From: a bacterium
GTDB lineage: Bacteria > Auribacterota > Auribacteria > Auribacterales > Auribacteraceae
Direction of reading: 5' to 3'
DNA length: 64,000 nucleotides
Assembly (NCBI GenBank): GCA_018435605.1
Contig: JAHDNF010000002.1
Location: forward strand, 574,538 to 638,537
The position numbers were made by a program, and so were the translations under genes. How positions within the stretch are numbered: position 1 is the first letter of the stretch; the number at the start of each line of letters is the position of its first letter. A model generated the notes under the pieces. The model saw nothing but the letters and a program-made list of their open reading frames with translations. It searched no databases and was not told where the DNA came from. Of the stretch, positions 57,381-64,000 are shown piece after piece.

Positions 57381-58433
57381 CTAAACTTCGAGTACGGAGT
57401 TCAGGCCGCCGTAGGGGCTGTATTCCGCCTGCTGATTGTTTTTATCGTGCACCCAACTGCCGTCCACGATAAACCGGTACTGATAGCGCCCTTTAGGTAA
57501 CAGAAGTGTTTTGTTCCAGTCGCCGTCACCATTTTTGTTTTCCAGATAAATCTGGTTAGGTGACCAGTTATTGAAGTCGCCGACCAGTTGTACGTTCTGG
57601 GCGTTAGGCGCAAAACATCGAAACTGTATACCGCGTTCGGTTTTGAGCGGCGATTCAACTGTCTTGATGCTTTGGATTTTCGGCTCTTCGGCTATGATTT
57701 CTTTAGCCAGCTGGTCGTAATCGAAAAAGCCTAGGCTTCCGGTATCGAACCTGCTGATCGGTTTGCCTGCGCTGGCCGCTTCTTTGAGACGGACGTTTGT
57801 GTGGATTTTTGTGGAAAACATCCGGTCTCCGAAATGACGGCGTATTTCGTCCAGAAAATCCCACGAATATTTCGTCCGACGATCAAACAGCGTAGGCACA
57901 GCACGAAACGCGATGGTGTGGTTGGTACGTTCCTGCATAAGTTCTATGGTTCCGAGCAACCGTCCAAGTCCTTGAATGGAAAAACAGCTCATTTCAATAG
58001 GGATGATGGCTTCGCTTGAAGCGCGTAACGCATTGAATGTCAACAAACCTATACTTGGAGGGCAGTCGAGTATGATATAATCGAAATCGTTTTTAACCTG
58101 TTGTATAGCGTCGCGCAGTACTGTTTCGCGTCCTTGTTGACCAGCCAAAAACTGTTCTACGGCGCTTAGAGTAACCCGTGAAGGCGCCACAAAAAAGTTA
58201 GGGTATTTTTCTACAGGTACCGACCGCAACGGTACTTTATTGCACAAGACATCGTACATGCATTTATTTATCTCATCGTCCTTGATTCCGGAGGCAAGCG
58301 TAGCGTTGCTTTGAGGGTCTAAGTCGATCAGCAATACTTTGCGATGGTGAAGCGCAAGGCAGTCGCTCAAATTGACTGCTGTTGTTGTTTTTCCACAACC
58401 CCCCTTCTGATTCACCACAGAGATAATTCGCAT
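57381..58433 (-). CDS. Second ParA-type ATPase fused to a glycogen-binding (AMPK-beta/CBM48-like) domain
   Basis: AAAGGGGG before the ATG at 58433 sets the start and rejects the longer 58619 reading. 350 residues: KGGCGKTT (10-17), IDLDPQS and ILDCPPSIGLLTFNALRA form the ParA ATPase. Residues 268-350 form the glycogen-binding domain with Trp290 (VGDFNNW), Arg320 (YQYR, Lys in the paralogue), Trp327 (DGSW) and Asn345 (GGLNS). It is closely related to the protein at 14803 and equally lacks a ParB neighbour. Gene order differs: RDD and DUF6178 follow it. The carbohydrate-binding function is inferred from the conserved contact residues. Confidence 0.93.
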   Translation of the reverse strand: MRIISVVNQKGGCGKTTTAVNLSDCLALHHRKVLLIDLDPQSNATLASGIKDDEINKCMYDVLCNKVPLRSVPVEKYPNFFVAPSRVTLSAVEQFLAGQQGRETVLRDAIQQVKNDFDYIILDCPPSIGLLTFNALRASSEAIIPIEMSCFSIQGLGRLLGTIELMQERTNHTIAFRAVPTLFDRRTKYSWDFLDEIRRHFGDRMFSTKIHTNVRLKEAASAGKPISRFDTGSLGFFDYDQLAKEIIAEEPKIQSIKTVESPLKTERGIQFRCFAPNAQNVQLVGDFNNWSPNQIYLENKNGDGDWNKTLLLPKGRYQYRFIVDGSWVHDKNNQQAEYSPYGGLNSVLEV

Positions 58434-58692
58434 AGTTCCCCCTTTGCGTATGTTTTTGCGGTATAAGCTAGATTGTATATATAAAATAATAAACTTCAAT
58501 ATCATGCAATAAAACGTAAAAAGCGGTTTTACAGGAGAGCGTAAATAGTGTCTGCACGTCCGATTAATGGAATCATAATATTTTCTCAATATCGCTGTCA
58601 ATGAAAAATAACACGTCAAAATGCTAAAAAAATAGCCGACAATAATGTTTTTTTATAAAAAATATATAAAATAATCCAATTTTTCCATTTGC

Positions 58693-58745
58693 CGCGCAAC
58701 AGATTTAAGGCATATCCGTCATGCACACCGGAAATCTGTTGCGCG
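58693..58745. repeat. Perfect 14-bp inverted repeat in the 383-base divergent gap
   Basis: CGCGCAACAGATTT at 58693-58706 is matched by AAATCTGTTGCGCG at 58732-58745, with 25 bases between. It lies between the divergent ParA-fusion and lipoprotein genes (58434-58816), which otherwise hold AT-rich sequence and a weak TTGTTT/TGTAAT promoter-like pair at 58752-58781. No T run follows either arm, so it is not a normal terminator. A regulator binding site or RNA hairpin is possible. Confidence 0.7.
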
Positions 58746-58816
58746 AAGAAGTTGTTTTGTGATATGGTGCCTATCTGTAATAACCGGTATTATTAAAACG
58801 CAAAGTGGGAAACGGA

Positions 58817-59635
58817 ATGAAAGCTATTCGCACTGCATTTTTTATATTTGTATGCACGCTATTGTCGGGCATGTTTATTGGATGCAACAACAGCCCGTAC
58901 AAGGACAAAAAAGAGCTTGTAAGGGCAGTGGAACAATTTTACGACATGATTGTTGCCGCGGATATAAGCGCCTTGTATAGTTATTTTCCAGATTCTTTCA
59001 CAACTAAGGTTACTAAAGAACAATTTCTAAAAAGCGTGGAGGGGCAGTCAGTCTCTTTTGTATTGAATGCGTTCGCTCTGACGAAAATTCAGCGGTATAA
59101 AATTCATTCCGTGAAAAAAATCGGACATGGCGCTTTTCAGGTTACTGTCCATATTTATCCCGAAGCCAATCTGCAAAAAATGGCTGATATAATGACTTGG
59201 AAATATCTTGACGGAAAGTGGGTTAATACCACATACAGCGAACTTGTCGAGGGTCTTATTGAAAATGTCAAACAGAAACAGCAGGATATTCTCAAACAGT
59301 TGTTCGAATTGAAACAATGCAAAAATGCGATACAGGAACTGATATTGGCCTTATTCGACTTTATGACTACTCACAATATGGGTTTGGCTGATTTCTCGGC
59401 TGTTGAATCCGATAAATGGGTCTCTGTACTCGAAAAAGAAGGGAAATTTGTTTCTGCCACTCCTCATTGCCCGTCCGAAGGGATATACACAGTTACCTAT
59501 GACCGCTCATCCAGAAAACTTATTTTTTCATGCTCGAAACATACTGCTATTGCCATTCCTTTTGAGTTTAAAGATATGACCGCTCCCGAATCTGCGCTAC
59601 GGCAGACGCCGGAAACTGAAAGATCTACGCCATGA
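58817..59635 (+). CDS. Lipoprotein of unknown function
   Basis: 272 residues from ATG 58817 (CGGA just before). A signal peptide ends in a near-lipobox (MFIGC), making Cys the probable lipidated residue. Residues 30-130 hold an NTF2-like-looking helix-sheet pattern (ELVRAVEQFYDMIVAADISALYSYFPDSFTTKV...), followed by helices with many Lys/Gln and a C-terminal strand pair (EGIYTVTYDRSSRKLIFSC). The family is not recognised. The stop overlaps the next start (ATGA), so it is coupled to the TPR protein. Confidence 0.72.
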   Translation: MKAIRTAFFIFVCTLLSGMFIGCNNSPYKDKKELVRAVEQFYDMIVAADISALYSYFPDSFTTKVTKEQFLKSVEGQSVSFVLNAFALTKIQRYKIHSVKKIGHGAFQVTVHIYPEANLQKMADIMTWKYLDGKWVNTTYSELVEGLIENVKQKQQDILKQLFELKQCKNAIQELILALFDFMTTHNMGLADFSAVESDKWVSVLEKEGKFVSATPHCPSEGIYTVTYDRSSRKLIFSCSKHTAIAIPFEFKDMTAPESALRQTPETERSTP

Positions 59636-60693
59636 ACTTTTTTTCGCGTATGTCAGCAGAATGTCTGATAATGTTATGCATTGCAATACCGGCTGTCGCC
59701 GATCCTGAGGTATCTTCCTCGCATTACGATCATACAGAAGAATTGCAAACGCTGATAGACTTTGTTCATCACGAAGAATTTGACTCAGCGCTTAAAATTG
59801 CCGGAAAGTTTACCCAGATATATCCTTCAAGCCCAGTCGGTTATTTTTATGAAGCCGCTATCTACGATACCATTTTAGGAGATTACCGCGACAGACGCTT
59901 CGAGGTGCCTTTTAATGTAGCTGTCAATAGGGCTATCGACCTTAGCAACAAACTGCTGGAACAGGCTACGGCAAACGGGGAACCAGCCGACCCGTGGACA
60001 TATTTTTATCTCGGAGGCGCGCTCGGATTTAGAGGTTTATATAAATTTTTGAACAACGACTACTTCGGCGCTTTCTACGATGGGCTGGCCGCGGTTAATC
60101 ATCTAAAAAAATGTCAGGAGCAGGACTCGCAATTATATGACATATACTACGGGCTAGGATGTTTCTACTACTGGACCAGCGCCAAATCGCGCATGTTGTG
60201 GTTTTTACCGTTCGTCAGCGATAAACGGCAGATGGGCATAGAACAACTTATTACAGCCGTAAGAAAAGGCCTGTACACCGGTGTGGAAGCCCAATACGCA
60301 TTACTGAGAGTATACAACAACGAAAAAATGTACGACAACACACTGGTATTCGCTCAAACCCTGCTGGAAAAATTTCCTCGCGATATTTTCTGTCTTAACG
60401 AAATGTCATACGCCTACAGGCAGATGCAACAGTGGGATAATGTCATACAAACCGAACAAAAAATTATTGATCGGTGTATGGCAATTGAGTTACACTGCTT
60501 CGAACGAATCGCCCAGTCGTCATTGTTTAAAGCGGAGGCGTTTGTCAAACTTAAAGATCCGGTTTCACTTAAAACCGAACACGCCTTCGTTACCGCCGAA
60601 CGAAACCGGCGCGCAGAGGCTGGCGAACAGATAACTATTCAGGCTGACAGATATATCAATCAAATAGAAAAACTGGTAAAGCGCAACCGCTAG
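59632..60693 (+). CDS. Secreted helical-repeat (TPR-like) protein
   Basis: 353 residues with a signal peptide ending near AVADPE. The remainder is made of alpha-helical hairpins (ELQTLIDFVHHEEFDSALKIAGKFTQIYPSSPVGYFYEAA, LYDIYYGLGCFYYWTSA, VEAQYALLRVYNNEKMYDNTLVFAQTLLEKFPRD). Positions of small residues and Pro fit TPR or Sel1-like units. It is coupled by overlap to the lipoprotein gene; together they may form an envelope complex. The aminotransferase gene starts 16 bases further on. Confidence 0.75.
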   Translation: MNFFSRMSAECLIMLCIAIPAVADPEVSSSHYDHTEELQTLIDFVHHEEFDSALKIAGKFTQIYPSSPVGYFYEAAIYDTILGDYRDRRFEVPFNVAVNRAIDLSNKLLEQATANGEPADPWTYFYLGGALGFRGLYKFLNNDYFGAFYDGLAAVNHLKKCQEQDSQLYDIYYGLGCFYYWTSAKSRMLWFLPFVSDKRQMGIEQLITAVRKGLYTGVEAQYALLRVYNNEKMYDNTLVFAQTLLEKFPRDIFCLNEMSYAYRQMQQWDNVIQTEQKIIDRCMAIELHCFERIAQSSLFKAEAFVKLKDPVSLKTEHAFVTAERNRRAEAGEQITIQADRYINQIEKLVKRNR

Positions 60694-60709
60694 TATTACA
60701 GGAGAAGAC

Positions 60710-61825
60710 ATGCAGGTACCGCTACTCGACGTAAAAGCGCAAAATGATGATTGTAGACAGCAAATGCTGGACGCGATCATAAATGTTGTGGATTCAGGAA
60801 AGTTCATTATGGGGCCGGAGGTTCAGGAACTCGAATCGCGTATCACAAAGCGAGTCGGCGTCCGGTTTGCCATAGGGTGCGCGTCCGGCACAGACGCTTT
60901 GCTTTTGGCTCTGCGAGCGCTCAATGTCGGGTACGCAGACGAGGTAATCACCACGCCGTTCACCTTTTTCGCTACAGCCGGAGCAGTTGCCAATGTGGGC
61001 GCAACGCCGGTATTCGTTGATATCGATAGAAATACGTTTAATATTGATCCAAAAAAAATTGAAGAGAAAATTTCCTCAAAAACAAAATGTATCATAGCGG
61101 TGCATCTGTTCGGGCAGTGTGCGGACATGTCGCCTATCGTGCGAATAGCTGAAAAACACGGATTGAAAATCATCGAAGACGCGGCGCAAAGCCTCGGAGC
61201 GCGGTATGATAATACACCTGCCGGCGCGCTTGGCGACGTTGCGTGTTTCAGTTTTTATCCGAGTAAAAATCTGGGCGGTATAGGCGACGGAGGCATGATT
61301 ACCACATCCGATCCTGACATAGCGCAAAAAGTTACCCTGCTACGCAATCACGGGTCGCCGGTAAAATACTACCATTCAATAGTTGGCACCAACAGCCGGC
61401 TCGATACTCTGCAGGCGGCGGCCTTGCTGGTTAAGCTCGACCGGTTGTCAGACTACGAAACAAAACGCAGAAACCACGCGCAACGATACATCGAGGCATT
61501 TTCTTCAATTGACGGCATAACTGTTCCTTTCGTGCATAATGCCTGTTATCATGTGTTCAACCAGTTTACAATTATGACCGCACAACGTGACGAACTACGC
61601 CGGCATCTTACTGAACGGCAAATCGGCACTGACATCTATTATCCAAAATGTCTGCATCTTCAGGATTGTTTTTCCGGATTGAATTACAAACAGGGCGATA
61701 TGCCGGCGGCTGAACAGGCGGCGCAGGAAGTTCTGTCTATTCCTGTGTATCCGGAACTCAGTGTCGAACAGCAGGATTATGTCATAGATTCCGTCACATC
61801 ATTTTTCACATCCGCTAAAATCTAA
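60710..61825 (+). CDS. DegT/DnrJ/EryC1/StrS family sugar aminotransferase
   Basis: 371 residues, PLP fold type I. GCASGTDALLLALRAL, the IIEDAAQSLGARYD segment with PLP-contact Asp, and FYPSKNLGGIGDGG with catalytic Lys186 are clear. The sequence is close to the branch of WbpE-like/UDP-3-keto-sugar aminotransferases, making amino sugars for surface polysaccharide. AGGAGA precedes the start. It follows the TPR gene by 16 bases and is convergent with nth, with a perfect 12-bp palindrome (61823-61834) over its stop codon. Confidence 0.93.
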   Translation: MQVPLLDVKAQNDDCRQQMLDAIINVVDSGKFIMGPEVQELESRITKRVGVRFAIGCASGTDALLLALRALNVGYADEVITTPFTFFATAGAVANVGATPVFVDIDRNTFNIDPKKIEEKISSKTKCIIAVHLFGQCADMSPIVRIAEKHGLKIIEDAAQSLGARYDNTPAGALGDVACFSFYPSKNLGGIGDGGMITTSDPDIAQKVTLLRNHGSPVKYYHSIVGTNSRLDTLQAAALLVKLDRLSDYETKRRNHAQRYIEAFSSIDGITVPFVHNACYHVFNQFTIMTAQRDELRRHLTERQIGTDIYYPKCLHLQDCFSGLNYKQGDMPAAEQAAQEVLSIPVYPELSVEQQDYVIDSVTSFFTSAKI

Positions 61826-61836
61826 GCCGGCTTAAA

Positions 61837-62481
61837 TCAGCTGTTTTTAGGAAAAAATAAACACCGCTGGCTTAAACTACAAGATATGCACATCGGATTG
61901 CGAGCCTTGCACACCAGCCTGCCGTGACGGATAAGCTGATGATGCAATGCTATCCACGCTTGTTGAGGGAAATTTGACATAATATCCCGCTCTACGTCAT
62001 CCGGAGTTTTGCCGTCGGACAAACCTATCCTGCGGGCAACTCTAAACACATGGGTATCAACGGCAACTGCCGGTTTACCGTATATGGTGGCGAGTATTAC
62101 GTTCGCGGTTTTGCGCCCCACGCCGGGAAGTGACATTAATTCCTCATGGGTTTGAGGAATTACGCCGTCGAAACGCTCAATAAGCGCTTTTGCGCAAGCG
62201 CGTATGTTACGCGATTTGTTCCTGTATAATCCGCAAGGTTTGATATATGAAATCAATTCGCCGTCGGACATATTTGCGAAATCTTCTACAGACAGTTTAT
62301 TTTCAAACAGTCTTTTTGTCACTTCGTTAACCCGTACGTCGGTGCACTGTGCCGACAGAATTGCCGCAACAGCAAACTGAAACGGCGTGTCATACAGCAA
62401 AGCCGTATGCGCGTCAGGATACGTCTTTTGTAAAATATTTTTTATAGATTCACACTGAGATGAAGTCAAAAGAGATGTCAT
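61837..62481 (-). CDS. nth: Endonuclease III
   Basis: 214 residues. HhH motif LPGVGRKTANVI with catalytic Lys124, and Asp142 in AVDTHVFRV. The C-terminal cluster CKARNPMCISCSLSQRC gives the complete C-x6-C-x2-C-x5-C pattern for the 4Fe-4S cluster. It removes oxidised pyrimidines and cuts AP sites. The start overlaps the stop of the upstream exonuclease gene by four bases, so both are made together. This is the canonical enzyme, in contrast to the reduced homologue at 13.0 kb. Confidence 0.96.
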   Translation of the reverse strand: MTSLLTSSQCESIKNILQKTYPDAHTALLYDTPFQFAVAAILSAQCTDVRVNEVTKRLFENKLSVEDFANMSDGELISYIKPCGLYRNKSRNIRACAKALIERFDGVIPQTHEELMSLPGVGRKTANVILATIYGKPAVAVDTHVFRVARRIGLSDGKTPDDVERDIMSNFPQQAWIALHHQLIRHGRLVCKARNPMCISCSLSQRCLFFPKNS

Positions 62482-63254
62482 GAGCTTAAAAAAGCGATCA
62501 AATCCTGAATTGTTGTTATTGAACGACTGTTAAGCTGATCAAGAAATTTTTTAAAAATAAGCAATGCCATAAGCGAATCGCCGTATGCCCTGTGACGGGA
62601 AACAAATTTTAAACCGAAATATTCGGCAAGCGTGTCTAGGGAATAACTGTGAAGGTCGGGCAGTAATCGTTTTGCCAGCGCACAGGTGCACATGGTGATG
62701 TTTGACAACGGATCGTTACCGCAACGTTGCAATTCGCTGTTTATAAACCGGACATCGAAACTGCTGTGATGGGCGACTATTATTGTATCTTTCACAAAAG
62801 ACCGAATGATAGGCGCAAGTTCGCTAAACGAGGGTTTGTTTACCAGCATAGTCTCGTATATGCCTGTGAGTCTTTGCAGTTTTACCGGTACGGAACGGTT
62901 CGGGTTGACCAAAGATTCTATATGGCTGATGGTTTCGCCTTTGTGCATTTTAATAATAGCGATTTCGGTAATACGGTCGAACAGGTTGTTAAAACCGGTC
63001 GTTTCAACGTCTATTACGCAGTACTGAGCTTCGTGGATGTTTATGGCCAGCATAGATTCTCTGGCTGACCACATATCTTCAGAGGGATCGAACGAAAACC
63101 GTCCGTCGTTGGAAAGCACATTCTTCAATATATTATGCCGGAAAGACTTATGGCGCGGACTGGTTGTAAAAAAAAGATCGAACAGTTCGTCTTCCGTTCC
63201 GCGACGGTATTGTTTTGCAGAAAGATATGAAAAAATTTTATCCGCAGGATTCAT
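62478..63254 (-). CDS. DnaQ-like 3'-5' exonuclease (DEDDh)
   Basis: 258 residues. Residues 1-70 form an extra N-terminal helical part; the exonuclease domain has VIDVETTGF (Asp82, Glu84), VAHHSSFDVRFINSEL and HRAYGDSLMAL (His and Asp of the DEDDh site). It is of the DNA polymerase III epsilon type used for proofreading or DNA trimming, but the N-terminal part suggests a stand-alone exonuclease. It is coupled to nth by a four-base overlap, fitting a role in repair. Confidence 0.93.
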   Translation of the reverse strand: MNPADKIFSYLSAKQYRRGTEDELFDLFFTTSPRHKSFRHNILKNVLSNDGRFSFDPSEDMWSARESMLAINIHEAQYCVIDVETTGFNNLFDRITEIAIIKMHKGETISHIESLVNPNRSVPVKLQRLTGIYETMLVNKPSFSELAPIIRSFVKDTIIVAHHSSFDVRFINSELQRCGNDPLSNITMCTCALAKRLLPDLHSYSLDTLAEYFGLKFVSRHRAYGDSLMALLIFKKFLDQLNSRSITTIQDLIAFLSS

Positions 63255-63537
63255 ACATCCCCATACTTTTTACAATTCTAAAGACCGACTGTAAAATAGA
63301 CTCAAAATGGCGCAAATTTGTTTCTTTTACTACTAATATCGGAATATGCGCGTCATTTTACACTATATGAATATCATATTTCAATTTTTTTCTAAATTAT
63401 ATCATAAAAAACAGCACTTTACAAGTACGATTATAGATCGTTTTGCGTGCAACAAGCATTGCTTTCATGGTATACTGTTACCAACATATTGTGTAACTAT
63501 GGTCAAAACCTTACGAAATTCCAACCGGATTTTATAT

Positions 63538-64000
63538 ATGCAACAATCAGTTGATATTCTTATACTTACCTGTAACAGGCCGGAATATTTCGAGAAAATG
63601 CTTAACGCACTGCGCCGGCAAACCGGATTTCCATTCCGGCTTATCGTGGTAGATAACGCCTCGGAACAAGATATGGTTATGCGACTGCGCCGTATGCACG
63701 AAAAAGGATTGATAGACGTGCTGATATGCAATCCTGTGAACGAATTTATGGGCGGATGGCGTCACGGACTCAAACATATAACATCGCCCCTATTCGCGCT
63801 TAGCGATCCGGATATCGTCGTGCCCGATACTACACCGTGCTGGCTTACACAGATGACCGGATGTTTCGAGCGCATACCCGATCTGGTAAGGCTGGGCGTT
63901 TCTTTGAGCAGTGAAAATATCCCGCCATGCTGGAACAAATTCGAGGCTCGCTTCCTATGCCTTCGCGCAGGCAAACGTATTTGCCAAAATCCGCTACTTC
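63538..64000 (+). CDS. GT2 family glycosyltransferase, 3' end cut by window
   Basis: The reading frame is open from ATG 63538 to the window end (154 codons). It begins SVDILILTCNRPEYFEKMLNALRRQTG and has FPFRLIVVDNASEQD, the usual GT-A nucleotide-sugar fold, then SPLFALSDPDIVVPD with the Asp-x-Asp metal motif near residues 90-93. An in-frame ATG at 63499 is an alternative start. It should add a sugar to a lipid-linked or surface glycan. The reverse-strand ORFs here are shadows of it. The 283 bases before it (63255-63537) hold no gene. Confidence 0.82.
   Translation, partial: MQQSVDILILTCNRPEYFEKMLNALRRQTGFPFRLIVVDNASEQDMVMRLRRMHEKGLIDVLICNPVNEFMGGWRHGLKHITSPLFALSDPDIVVPDTTPCWLTQMTGCFERIPDLVRLGVSLSSENIPPCWNKFEARFLCLRAGKRICQNPLL

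Noticed and set aside
58434-58619. 62-residue N-terminal extension of the second ParA fusion
   Set aside because: Its sequence has no family similarity and the strong AAAGGGGG site precedes the internal ATG, which aligns with the paralogue's start.
63465-63974. Three minus-strand ORFs at the window end
   Set aside because: They are shadows of the GT2 gene that runs off the + strand end of the window.

Overview
The window reads as part of a bacterial chromosome at medium-low GC. Gram-negative features are PEP-CTERM sorting tails, lipid/polysaccharide glycosyltransferases and periplasmic TPR/peptidase proteins. NfnAB plus an anabolic-type glutamate dehydrogenase and a B12-binding radical SAM enzyme suggest an anaerobe. 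The mix of PEP-CTERM, LamG, TIGR03790, DUF116, DUF3047 and DUF6178 families fits poorly characterised phyla around PVC, Omnitrophota, Auribacterota or Elusimicrobiota. The sequence alone does not settle this, and no rRNA or ribosomal protein is present.

Layout. 0-6 kb: end of a capsule-type glycosyltransferase, an orphan sensor kinase, a LemA/DUF3137 pair, a flavin reductase and a PEP-CTERM LamG protein. 6.3-9.7 kb: tRNA-Arg(ACG) and a 1020-aa secreted multidomain protein. 9.9-12.9 kb: small membrane protein, DUF116, RsmB, TPR protein. 13.0-20.8 kb: a HhH glycosylase, then a + strand run of PilZ, bifunctional nuclease, a ParA fused to a glycogen-binding module, a Walker-A-less MinD-like protein, UDP-glucuronate decarboxylase and two secreted TPR proteins (one a gluzincin). 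21-24.6 kb: NfnA, NfnB, GdhA. 24.8-26.7 kb: dnaA with DnaA boxes upstream (candidate oriC). 26.7-39.9 kb: a TPR glycosyltransferase, a 1270-aa TIGR03790 protein, ADP-ribosylglycohydrolase, a second PEP-CTERM protein, two MBL hydrolases, DUF3047, PfpI and a GT39-like protein. 40.0-47.3 kb: a tightly overlapped minus-strand operon of one radical SAM enzyme and five GT4 glycosyltransferases. 47.6-54.6 kb: thioesterase, SBP-PAS-histidine kinase, a decayed GT39-type gene, a sugar-binding-like membrane protein, amidohydrolase and FKBP isomerase. 54.6-64 kb: DUF6178, RDD, a second ParA-glycogen-binding fusion, lipoprotein/TPR pair, DegT aminotransferase, Nth, a DnaQ-type exonuclease and the start of a GT2 glycosyltransferase.

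Main themes are surface polysaccharide assembly, secretion of large beta-rich proteins, and two-component and c-di-GMP-type signalling. The most unusual item is the pair of ParA-type ATPases carrying an AMPK-beta/CBM48-like carbohydrate-binding domain with all four known ligand-contact positions kept (one K-to-R change). One of the two sits directly upstream of a degenerate MinD-like protein. To my knowledge this combination has no described function.
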